Assembly: GCA_016937855.1 (NCBI GenBank)
Contig: JAFGVU010000251.1
Span: forward strand, 1 to 33,736
Length of the DNA: 33,736 nt
From: Bacteroidales bacterium
GTDB taxonomy: Bacteria; Bacteroidota; Bacteroidia; Bacteroidales; ML635J-15
Direction: 5' to 3'
The notes below the pieces were generated by a model. The model saw only the letters and a list, made by a program, of their open reading frames with translations, was not told the DNA's origin and did not search any database. Below are positions 16,890 to 24,101 of the stretch, one piece after another. Within the stretch, counting starts at the first letter, position 1. Every line of letters begins with the position of its first letter. A program made the translations under genes and the position numbers.

Positions 16890-18440
16890 TTAGTATTTGA
16901 TAAATTTAGAATATTTGTTTTGCGAAAACCTGATAATGTAAAGTCCCGGGCTAAGTTCTTCGGTATTGATAATATTTCCTGAAGCCCCGGGCTTGCCCTT
17001 ATAAACGCAAATTCCTGCCATATCGACAATCTCAATGTCTTGCCCTGCCAATGCAGGGCTAAGCCCGACAACAATGTATTCTCCTGCAGGGTTGGGGTAA
17101 ACAACAATGCCGGGATCTTCTTTTTTGTCATTTACTTCGTTGATTGTATATAATGTGTATCCTGTATTAACCGGTAGTGTAGAATTACCACTACTGTCAG
17201 TTTTGACAAATAATATTGTATTTTGAATTGAATCAGAAGATCTATATTGGTATAAACACGGCATGGAAATGCTGTTGTCGTTGGAATTATGACAAACAGA
17301 CATGAACTGGCACATATGGTTATTGTCCCCGTACAGCCTGTCCCAAATAAGGTTTCCGTACTTATCTGTTTTAATCAGTGACCCAAAAGCCCAGTCTTGC
17401 CCGTCATAAGCATCATAGAAATCTATAGACCCTGCTATCAATATTTCATCATTAGCTGTAATGTCAAGCCCGTATATAATTGATCCTCTTTGATCAGAAT
17501 CATAAGCAAAGATCTTTGACCACAAAACATCCCCGTCTTCGCTGATCACGGCAATCGTGGGTGAGAGCGAGCAATCAACAGTGTCAACCAGGCACCTGTG
17601 GGCAATTCCGGCAATAACATAGTTGCCGTTATTCATTTTTTTTACCGAGCGTATCATAGTTGGCAATCCATTATGCCTCCAGTGTTTGTCCCATACAGGC
17701 TCACCGCTGCTGTCAAGTTTTACAATTATCGATGTAGCAGTTGAGAAAATTACTTTATCTGGATCAGTGATGCTCCCAACTGCTATTACCCCCCCGTTAT
17801 CTGCAGCACATATCCCAAAAAAATATCCTCCATAGGCATGATCCTGGTATGTGTAATCCCATAATTTATTGCCGTCCTGGTCAATGCATACTATCCATGG
17901 GGCATCTTTGTTATTATTACTGTATGAATGGCTGTACCCGGCTGCCGCTATATTATTACTCGTTGTTAGACAAACAGTGAACAACTCTTCATTAAAGGAA
18001 CCTTCCTGTCCTTGTGAAGGGGCAGCACCGTAAGACCCGGACCAGATGCTGTCGCCCGAATTGTTCAAAAGCATTATGCCCCCGTTAAAATGGTAAGGAT
18101 TGGATGCACCTTCTGCATATTCATATGATTGCCCGGCCATAACATAGCCATTGCCGTTATTTATACACAGGTTATACCCGAAACATTGCTTTTCGGGATT
18201 ATTTATTAGTGTTTCCCATTCTATATCCCCGTTATTGTCAAGCTTTATTGCAACATAACGGTTGTTAAAGTTTTCAGCTGTCCCTGCCCCTACGATCCAC
18301 CCATCGTCGTTAGTTTGCATTACAGCGAAAGGCGAGATAAAACCTGCCGAATCCAGTACAGTTATAAAAGAGCCTTGCTGTGCAAATATTTGAATATTAT
18401 GAAAAATTATTATTATAAGTAGTAATTTAAACTGACGCAT
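16890..18440 (-). CDS. Secreted beta-propeller-like T9SS cargo, paralogue 1 (GC-richer)
   Basis: The 516-residue protein has a signal peptide (FHNIQIFAQ). Blade-like repeats of about 50 residues follow, pairing 'DGWIVGAGTAENF' with 'YVAIKLDNNGDIEWETL' and later 'NGGVIAVGSI' with 'SIIVKLDSSGEPVWDK'; this is the delta-60/beta-propeller style. The T9SS domain starts at VVYPNPAGEYIVVGL and ends SKFIKY. It aligns across its whole length with the 18504-20045 protein, sharing for example GTAENxxxxYVAIKLD, FHFNGGIM/YHFNGGIM and RxNGLPTxIRS. Unlike its neighbours, its DNA is visibly GC-rich (many CCCGGG, GCCCC and GCCGG words) and rich in GC-ending codons, which suggests a different recent history. 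Its role is unknown, possibly binding or adhesion at the surface. Confidence 0.88.
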   Translation of the reverse strand: MRQFKLLLIIIIFHNIQIFAQQGSFITVLDSAGFISPFAVMQTNDDGWIVGAGTAENFNNRYVAIKLDNNGDIEWETLINNPEKQCFGYNLCINNGNGYVMAGQSYEYAEGASNPYHFNGGIMLLNNSGDSIWSGSYGAAPSQGQEGSFNEELFTVCLTTSNNIAAAGYSHSYSNNNKDAPWIVCIDQDGNKLWDYTYQDHAYGGYFFGICAADNGGVIAVGSITDPDKVIFSTATSIIVKLDSSGEPVWDKHWRHNGLPTMIRSVKKMNNGNYVIAGIAHRCLVDTVDCSLSPTIAVISEDGDVLWSKIFAYDSDQRGSIIYGLDITANDEILIAGSIDFYDAYDGQDWAFGSLIKTDKYGNLIWDRLYGDNNHMCQFMSVCHNSNDNSISMPCLYQYRSSDSIQNTILFVKTDSSGNSTLPVNTGYTLYTINEVNDKKEDPGIVVYPNPAGEYIVVGLSPALAGQDIEIVDMAGICVYKGKPGASGNIINTEELSPGLYIIRFSQNKYSKFIKY

Positions 18441-18474
18441 ATCTTTTGTTTTATTAAATTTGTGAAAAATAGCA

Positions 18475-18492
18475 TTAAATAAGGGTTTTCAT
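18475..18492 (-). pseudogene. Vestigial gene start (MKTLI-stop) between paralogues 1 and 2
   Basis: ATG at 18492-18490 is followed by AAA ACC CTT ATT and a TAA. This matches the first codons of the 18504-20045 gene (MKTLTLF) and keeps the same upstream sequence. It is the far end of a duplicated 236-bp block (18486-18721, compare 20039-20274). It is a recombination scar, not a gene. Confidence 0.6.
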
Positions 18493-18721
18493 AAGTTATT
18501 TGTTTAATGTTTAATAAATTTTGAACGCAAGCCCGATTGTGTTTTCACTAGATAAACTCCGGGTTTTAACATCGAAACATCAATAGTATTATGTTCCGAA
18601 TTTAGATTCGTATTGATTATTTCTTTACCGAACAAATCAAATATTGTTACTACAGTATTTCTCTCATTACCTGATAGTTCAATAATTATATAGTCGCGAG
18701 CCGGGTTTGGATAAATAGCAA
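18486..18721 (-). repeat. Duplicated T9SS sorting-domain cassette, copy X
   Basis: This 236-bp block matches 20039-20274 with about 11 mismatches counted by eye and no gaps. It spans the last ~70 codons of paralogue 2 from VYPNP-type sequence to the stop, the intergenic stretch and the first codons of the next gene. Similarity ends sharply on both sides. Confidence 0.88.
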
Positions 18722-20045
18722 AATAATCATTAAAACCTGCTTTACTAATTGAGTTTAAAATATAGTTTGAGTTTAATGGCAATTCGGAATTGCCTAAGCT
18801 ATCTGTTTTGAGAAAAATAGGGTAAGCAGGTAATTTATCCATTGGCTGAATCCTTCCAACAGTAGAATAAGACGAATCTGTTTTATTGTAACAAACTGAG
18901 AAAAAGGTAGACATGAACTCTTCATTACCAAATAGTTTGTCCCAAAGAATATTTCCTGTTTTATATACTTTAATTATAAAAGCAAACGCCCAACTCATTT
19001 CATTATAGACTGTAGGAAAATTAAACGACCCTGTAATAATAATATCGTCATCAGGCGTAACTTCAATATCACGAGCCCATGATTCTATCATTATTGGATG
19101 ATACGCAAATGTTTTACTCCATAGTACTTCTCCATTGTCATCAATAACTGCAATTATTGGTGAAGGGGAGCAATCGTATCCATCTCCTAAGCAGCGATAA
19201 GCAGCCCCGCAAATTGCATAATTGCCGTCGTTCATTGGTGTAATAGAACGAATCAAAGTTGGTAAACCGTTTCTACGCCACAATTTTTCCCAGACAACCT
19301 CGCCATTCTCGTTTAGCTTTACAATAAGAGCCCTATTGTATAAAATTGAGATATTGTCATCGTCAGGGTCAACAAAAAAGCCTGCTGCAATTATTCCACC
19401 ATCATCTGTTGGGCAAACTCCTGGAAACATTCCCCAATATTCAGGTGTTTCATAATAGTAATCCCAAAGTTGATTTCCCTCCTGATCTGTGCATATTATC
19501 CATGGCATTTCGTTACCACCAATCTGAGAATATGAATTAGATAGACCTACTGCAACTATTTTATTGCCGGTAGTTACGCATACATTATATAATTTATCGT
19601 CAAAATTATACCCATATTCTCCCTGTCCGGGAGCGCCTCCATAAGATTTTGACCATATAACATTCCCGAGTTGGTCTAATCGCATTATCCCCCCATTAAA
19701 ATGAAATTGTTCGGCAGCTTCTTCAACATAATCTAGCGACTTCGATACCAAAACATAAGAGCTATCATTGTTGATGCACAAATGATAACCTTGATTTTTC
19801 CAATTATTATACATAGTTTGCCATTCTAATTCGCCGTTTGCATCAAGCTTTATTGCAACATATTTGTCGTCTCCATTTTCTGCTGTACCTCCACCAATAA
19901 TCCAACCACCATCATGTGTTTGGTAAACTGTCATTGGAGTAATGTAACCACTAGTATCCAGATTGTAAATAAAACTGTTCTCTTGCCCATAGGAATTAAA
20001 ACAAAATGCTAAGGCAAGGCAAATAAATAGTGTTAGTGTTTTCAT
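18504..20045 (-). CDS. Secreted beta-propeller-like T9SS cargo, paralogue 2
   Basis: The 513-residue protein has a signal peptide (MKTLTLFICLALAFCFNSYG, cut before QENSF). It carries the same blade repeats as paralogue 1 (DGGWIIGGGTAENGDD, YVAIKLDANGELEWQTM, DDGGIIAAGFF, ALIVKLNENGEVVWEKL). The T9SS domain starts IYPNPARDYIIIELSG and ends RSKFIKH. That domain is almost identical to the one in paralogue 3 although the rest of the two proteins differ, so the sorting domain was exchanged as a cassette. It should pass the inner membrane by Sec and the outer membrane by T9SS. Function beyond this is not readable. The 12-bp gap to the upstream gene suggests cotranscription with paralogues 3 and 4. 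Confidence 0.9.
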   Translation of the reverse strand: MKTLTLFICLALAFCFNSYGQENSFIYNLDTSGYITPMTVYQTHDGGWIIGGGTAENGDDKYVAIKLDANGELEWQTMYNNWKNQGYHLCINNDSSYVLVSKSLDYVEEAAEQFHFNGGIMRLDQLGNVIWSKSYGGAPGQGEYGYNFDDKLYNVCVTTGNKIVAVGLSNSYSQIGGNEMPWIICTDQEGNQLWDYYYETPEYWGMFPGVCPTDDGGIIAAGFFVDPDDDNISILYNRALIVKLNENGEVVWEKLWRRNGLPTLIRSITPMNDGNYAICGAAYRCLGDGYDCSPSPIIAVIDDNGEVLWSKTFAYHPIMIESWARDIEVTPDDDIIITGSFNFPTVYNEMSWAFAFIIKVYKTGNILWDKLFGNEEFMSTFFSVCYNKTDSSYSTVGRIQPMDKLPAYPIFLKTDSLGNSELPLNSNYILNSISKAGFNDYFAIYPNPARDYIIIELSGNERNTVVTIFDLFGKEIINTNLNSEHNTIDVSMLKPGVYLVKTQSGLRSKFIKH

Positions 20046-20274
20046 AAGTTGTTTGTTTAAAGTTTAATAAATTTTGAACGCAATCCCGATTGTGTTTTCA
20101 CTAGGTAAACTCCGGGTTTTAACATCGAAACATCAATAGTATAATGTTCGGAGTTTAGATTTGTATTGATTATTTCTTTACCGAACAAATCAAATATTGT
20201 TACTACTGTATTTCTCTCATTACCTGATAGTTCAATAATTATATAGTCGCGAGCAGGGTTTGGATAAACAGCAA
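20039..20274 (-). repeat. Duplicated T9SS sorting-domain cassette, copy Y
   Basis: Partner of 18486-18721. Here the block covers the end of paralogue 3, the 11-bp gap and the start of paralogue 2 (MKTLT). This is likely the intact arrangement from which copy X derives, because copy X ends in a dead MKTLI-stop. Confidence 0.88.
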
Positions 20275-21652
20275 CATCATCAATTGTTTCAATTGGATTT
20301 TGATTATAAATAATATACTCGTCATCATCTGGATATAGAAAAGTGCTAATTGGGAAAATGCCTTCTCCATTCTCATTAACTTTGTATAGATAGCTTCGAC
20401 CAATATTTAAATTAAGATTCGCATGATAAGAGCAAAAAGAAGCCCCGCCATCATTATCAGCTACAACATCCATTTGTGATAGTGCAAATCGATAATTTTC
20501 TCCTCCAACAAATTTTTTCCAAATCAGGTCTGCATTTTTATCAAATTTTGCTATAAGCATATTATTTGTATTCTCAGACTTAGTGTATAATAAAGATGGA
20601 CTAGTTACTCCAACAATAAAAATATTTGTATCCTTATCTACAGAAATCTTAGCTGAACCACCTTGGCCTCCAACATTTATGTTATATTGAAAACGTTCTT
20701 CTAATTCTTCGTCAAAAACAATTACAGACATCCTTTCTTTTTTATCTACCTCATAAACTAATGTGTCTGCAGTGTAAGCAACTATAGCTATTTCATCGTT
20801 AAAAACAGTTTTAACATCATAAAAAATTGAGACGTTTTTTAAAAAATTCCATTCCTTTCTTTTTTGCAATACTCCTTGGTTATTATATACACCAATAAAA
20901 CCAATATTATCCATTGGCGAATCATAGTCATCCAGAATCCTATGTCGTACTAGATCTCCAACAGCCACGATATTTCCACTTACAGTAGTAGTTAGACCAT
21001 AAAAATTTCCAAACCAGTTAACTGTGTCATTACAGTTGTTCCATTCCCAAAGTAAATTCCCGTCAGTATCAATTGCAAAAATCCAAGGCATACCAAAAAA
21101 TTGGATTTCTCTTTCGGGACAGTAATTTTCTTGCCCTGCAACAATCAACGTATTGCTGTCATAAGATACAATGTCGTAAACGGATTCTGCATTATATGTG
21201 CTGTCAGTTTCAAACAATGGCATTGAACCATATGTCTTTCCCCATAAATAATCACCATTACTATTGTATTTTGCAACAAATCCATTCTGATCTTTCCAGA
21301 GTGTCGGGTAATAATATTTGGCAAAATATCCGGCTAAATAGTAATTGTTATTGGAGTCCACACAAACCGAATAAGATGTTGCCTCCGGAAATTCTTCTTC
21401 ATCAAGAACTCTATGCCATTCAACCTCTCCATATTTATCAAGTTTTAATATCGAAGTTCGTACATCAAACCATTCGTTTTGGTTATATGCAACAATATAT
21501 CCATCATCATTTGTTTTTTCAATTGACACTAGAAACTCCCCGGTCCAGTCAGGATAAATGTCGTAAGTTCTTGTAAACGGCTCTACCTGTGCTTTGCAAT
21601 ATAAACTTAAAAGCAGCAATATCCCTAAAGTAAATACATAGTTCTTTGCCAT
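20057..21652 (-). CDS. Secreted T9SS cargo, paralogue 3 (mosaic)
   Basis: The 531-residue reading from ATG 21652 has signal peptide MAKNYVFTLGILLLLSLYCK, cut near AQVEPF. A start nine codons upstream (21679) is possible but would overlap the preceding gene and add MLINKTKNI before the signal. The body has propeller-like repeats (NDDGYIVAYNQNEW, SILKLDKYGEVEWHRV, MLIAKFDKNADLIWKKFVGG). The protein is a mosaic. Its leader and the linker before the sorting domain (YIIYNQNPIETIDDVAVYPN) match paralogue 4, while the sorting domain itself (PARDYIIIELSGNERNTVV ... SKFIKL) matches paralogue 2. The function of the exported body is unknown. Confidence 0.9.
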   Translation of the reverse strand: MAKNYVFTLGILLLLSLYCKAQVEPFTRTYDIYPDWTGEFLVSIEKTNDDGYIVAYNQNEWFDVRTSILKLDKYGEVEWHRVLDEEEFPEATSYSVCVDSNNNYYLAGYFAKYYYPTLWKDQNGFVAKYNSNGDYLWGKTYGSMPLFETDSTYNAESVYDIVSYDSNTLIVAGQENYCPEREIQFFGMPWIFAIDTDGNLLWEWNNCNDTVNWFGNFYGLTTTVSGNIVAVGDLVRHRILDDYDSPMDNIGFIGVYNNQGVLQKRKEWNFLKNVSIFYDVKTVFNDEIAIVAYTADTLVYEVDKKERMSVIVFDEELEERFQYNINVGGQGGSAKISVDKDTNIFIVGVTSPSLLYTKSENTNNMLIAKFDKNADLIWKKFVGGENYRFALSQMDVVADNDGGASFCSYHANLNLNIGRSYLYKVNENGEGIFPISTFLYPDDDEYIIYNQNPIETIDDVAVYPNPARDYIIIELSGNERNTVVTIFDLFGKEIINTNLNSEHYTIDVSMLKPGVYLVKTQSGLRSKFIKL

Positions 21653-21679
21653 AATGTTTTTGGTTTTATTTATTAACAA
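21571..21679 (-). repeat. Duplicated leader block, copy 1
   Basis: About 109 bp covering the tail of the upstream gene, the intergenic bases and the signal-peptide codons. It is repeated at 23171-23279 with about four mismatches counted by eye. Confidence 0.85.
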
Positions 21680-23252
21680 CTATTTTTCTTAAAACAACAA
21701 TATTGTCTTTTTGGATTTTAATTATATATATGCCATTTTTTAATTCACTAGTTTTAATAGTTTTTTGTGCTTGAGTTAAAATATTATTGACAACAAGTTG
21801 GCCAGTTATTGAAATCATCATAAAACTCGAATTTACTAGTGTGTCAGGAATCTCAATAATAAATTCACCTTTTGCAGGATTTGGGTAAATAGCAACATCG
21901 TCAATTGTTTCAATTGAATTTTGATTATAAATAATATACTCAACAGAATCTGGATAAGGGAAGTCGCTAATTGGATAATCCCCATTTCCAAGACTATCTA
22001 ATTTATATAGTGCAGCAGTACAAAAGTAAGGGCCGGCATGCAAGCTAAAGGTACATCCGAAAGTCGCTCCCCCGTCATTATCGGCACTAATTGTTTGGTG
22101 TCCCATAAAAGATGAATAAAACTCACCTCCGACATATTTTTTCCATATTATCCTGCCTTTTTGGTCATACTTTAGCCATAGAAAATCAGATCTATACTCT
22201 GAACCTGCCATAATATTACTGGGATAAGTTATTGCATTAACAAATATATTTGTGTCTTTATCTATAGAAATTTGTTGATATCCACCATCCGACCCAATCG
22301 CAATGTTATTCTGATATAAGGAATTAAAAAGTGTATCAACAATGATTAAACTATGCTTCAAATTAGTAAGACTATTACTATTCGAGTCTGCGACCCACCC
22401 TACTAATGCAAATCTGTTTTCTGAAATAACTTCAACATCTTTTAAATGTAGCTGATATTGTGGTTTGCCAAATATAAATGTATCCAAAATAGAGCCATTT
22501 AAATTCATCTTAACAACAAATCCTTGATCAATACTATTCCAATAACTGCCATTATAATAGGCTTTAATATTGGCTGTTCCAATAGCATATAAACGTCCAC
22601 TTGGAGATTGTACAATTGAATTAAAGTAAGATGTATAATTTTCACTATCACAATCATCCCAATTCCATATTTCTTCCCCGTTTGTGTCAATGCACATAAC
22701 AAATGCATTTCCTTGATAAGTTACTCCACAGCCCCCCCTACTACCAACTGCAATTAACTTATTATCCAGGCCAGAAATTATTTTTCTGAGAGACTCGCCT
22801 CCCCAATTATTTGGATCATTATCCGGGGTTCTGCCATATGTTTTACACCATAATAATTCTCCGTTTGGAGCAAACTTTGCAATCATTGCATTATAGTCAG
22901 CATAGGTAGTATATCCAATTTGTACACTTCCGGCGAGGTAGTAATTTCCGTCGTTATCAATACAAACAGATTGGCTTTCAATATTCAGATATGCAGTATC
23001 TTCCAATATTGTTCTCCACTCAATCTCGCCATATTTATCCAACTTTAACAAATTTGTCCTGTCGTAAAAACCGACATTTTGATTAAATGCAGCAATATAA
23101 CCGCTATCAGCTGTATGTAATGTCTGTTTAAAATAATGCCCGTCCCACTCTGGGTCAAGGGTATAAAACTTTGTAAATGGCTCTACCTGTGCTTTGCAAT
23201 ATAAACTTAAAAGCAGCAATGTGCCTAAAGTAAATACATAGTTCTTTGCCAT
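21666..23252 (-). CDS. Secreted T9SS cargo, paralogue 4 (first gene of array)
   Basis: The 528-residue reading from ATG 23252 starts with MAKNYVFTLGTLLLLSLYCK, cut near AQVEPF. A start nine codons upstream is less likely, as in paralogue 3. Propeller-like repeats follow (DSGYIAAFNQNVGF, NLLKLDKYGEIEWRTIL, AMIAKFAPNGELLWCKTYG). The linker ENSIETIDDVAIYPNPAKGEF-type segment leads to a T9SS domain distinct from those of paralogues 2 and 3 (SFMMISITGQLVV ... LKNGIYIIKIQKDN ... KIVVNK). It is the promoter-proximal gene of the array, so the G9 tract and structured region upstream (23377-23462) are placed where they could affect expression of the group. Confidence 0.9.
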   Translation of the reverse strand: MAKNYVFTLGTLLLLSLYCKAQVEPFTKFYTLDPEWDGHYFKQTLHTADSGYIAAFNQNVGFYDRTNLLKLDKYGEIEWRTILEDTAYLNIESQSVCIDNDGNYYLAGSVQIGYTTYADYNAMIAKFAPNGELLWCKTYGRTPDNDPNNWGGESLRKIISGLDNKLIAVGSRGGCGVTYQGNAFVMCIDTNGEEIWNWDDCDSENYTSYFNSIVQSPSGRLYAIGTANIKAYYNGSYWNSIDQGFVVKMNLNGSILDTFIFGKPQYQLHLKDVEVISENRFALVGWVADSNSNSLTNLKHSLIIVDTLFNSLYQNNIAIGSDGGYQQISIDKDTNIFVNAITYPSNIMAGSEYRSDFLWLKYDQKGRIIWKKYVGGEFYSSFMGHQTISADNDGGATFGCTFSLHAGPYFCTAALYKLDSLGNGDYPISDFPYPDSVEYIIYNQNSIETIDDVAIYPNPAKGEFIIEIPDTLVNSSFMMISITGQLVVNNILTQAQKTIKTSELKNGIYIIKIQKDNIVVLRKIVVNK

Positions 23253-23279
23253 AATGTTTTTGGTTTTATTTATTAACAA
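23171..23279 (-). repeat. Duplicated leader block, copy 2
   Basis: Partner of 21571-21679. It includes the stop TAA (23268-23266) of a gene that no longer exists upstream, showing that the block was copied together with the tail of a neighbouring paralogue. Confidence 0.85.
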
Positions 23280-23301
23280 TCAATTTTTTATTTTTTTCAA
23301 A
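23266..23301 (-). pseudogene. Vestigial T9SS-cargo tail upstream of the array
   Basis: The minus frame ending at 23266 reads FEKNKKLIVNK-stop, close to the KIVVNK-stop end of paralogue 4. An in-frame TGA lies a few codons upstream (23110-style position 23310-23308). Only the last dozen or so codons remain. It suggests that a further paralogue once preceded the array and was deleted. Confidence 0.5.
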
Positions 23302-23376
23302 ATATTTTCAATATTCTTATTTTCACTTTCGGCAACTACTGCAAAACCACCAAAATCTTAGTGATGTAAGTATTTA

Positions 23377-23385
23377 CCCCCCCCC
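23377..23385 (-). promoter_or_regulatory. G9 homopolymer upstream of T9SS array (candidate slippage tract)
   Basis: Nine consecutive C residues on the plus strand (G9 on the coding strand) lie 125 bp before the ATG of paralogue 4. Such a run is exceptional in this AT-rich spacer. Homopolymers in promoter regions cause phase variation in other bacteria; that role here is inference. Confidence 0.4.
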
Positions 23386-23390
23386 GCAAT

Positions 23391-23462
23391 ATGCTTAAAA
23401 ATTTGCATTTGGTATTATAATTTAGCGCCTCTAAGTTAAGCATTATTTTTTAAATGCAAATT
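23391..23462. other. Interleaved inverted repeats with pseudoknot topology
   Basis: ATGCTTAA (23391-23398) pairs with TTAAGCAT (23436-23443), and AATTTGCATTT (23400-23410) pairs with AAATGCAAATT (23452-23462). The order L1-L2-R1-R2 is that of an H-type pseudoknot. Both stems are perfect. It begins six bases from the C9 tract, upstream of the array. Confidence 0.45.
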
Positions 23463-23627
23463 ATTTGAGGATTAATTTTTAAATTATTTGATTATTTGTT
23501 GTTGTTTGTTGAATATGAAAGAATCTGGTTCTTAGTCTTATATATTACATATCTCATGTGCCATCCAATTTATTGTGGTTCTACCATTATTTTAATGGGT
23601 AAATATGTATAATGCCTCCTCGCTCCC

Positions 23628-23653
23628 TGTAATCCCGAACGGGAAGCCTTACA
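23628..23653. other. GC-rich hairpin in spacer
   Basis: TCCC-GAAC-GGGA forms a tight stem, extended by TGTAA/TTACA with an AGCC bulge on one side. It begins a stretch of about 100 bp that is clearly more GC-rich than its surroundings. Its role is unknown; a non-coding RNA or a mobile-element scrap is possible. Confidence 0.35.
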
Positions 23654-23743
23654 CAAAGCATAAAGATAGCAGTTGTGCGACGGGTTTCTCTAGGAAAATT
23701 AGGGTGCGGTGGGTGCCGTAATAATCATCAATTTGTAATTTTC

Positions 23744-23795
23744 AGGCTTATTGCGAGATAAACATTGTAATTGCATAGGGTATGAAGAACCATGA
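23744..23795 (+). repeat. 50-bp direct repeat, copy 1
   Basis: Shares GAGATAAACAT, TAATTGCATAGGGTATG and AACCATGA with 24021-24070, in the same order and spacing apart from a small indel. No coding content. Confidence 0.75.
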
Positions 23796-24020
23796 AATAT
23801 TTTATCCCCTAAAACCCGGCTAAATAATTACTTTTTTCTTTTTGTTGACGTTTATATTGCCTGTATTATTTTGGTTCACGTTAAATGTTTTTGTCGGCAA
23901 TGTAAAGTCTGGATACAGCTCTTTTTTTTACTTTCCATCGTCTGGTTTTTTAGGACATGGAAACGTTAAAAAAAGTAAATAGGTTATTTTTTTGTAAATT
24001 AAAGGTGTGTTCCGAGAAAT

Positions 24021-24070
24021 AAGTTTATTGTGAGATAAACATCATAATTGCATAGGGTATGGAACCATGA
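24021..24070 (+). repeat. 50-bp direct repeat, copy 2
   Basis: Partner of 23744-23795, ending 31 bp before the stop codon of the glycosyltransferase gene. On the minus strand it forms that gene's immediate 3' region. Confidence 0.75.
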
Positions 24071-24101
24071 CATTTATTGTAATACAAATACTCATCTCAA
24101 A

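Larger units (their letters stand above)
23280..24101. other. 822-bp gene-poor spacer with several structured or repeated segments
   Basis: No protein-coding gene is supported here. The spacer holds a vestigial cargo tail (23266-23301), a 9-bp C tract (23377-23385), interleaved inverted repeats (23391-23462), a locally GC-rich stretch with a hairpin (about 23611-23720) and two 50-bp direct repeats (23744-23795, 24021-24070). It separates the T9SS array from the glycosyltransferase gene. Both flanking genes are on the minus strand, so promoters of the array should lie here. Confidence 0.7.

Noticed and set aside
23679-23704. GGTTTCTC followed by AAAATTAGG resembling half of the stem-loop repeat
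   Set aside because: Only one arm is partly matched and pairing is lost, so it is likely chance.
23820-23927. Minus-strand peptide of about 35 codons containing ELYPDFTLPTKTFNV and ending in KKKKVII
   Set aside because: It reads like protein but is bounded by an in-frame stop with no start codon and is too short to assign. A gene relic is possible but unsupported.
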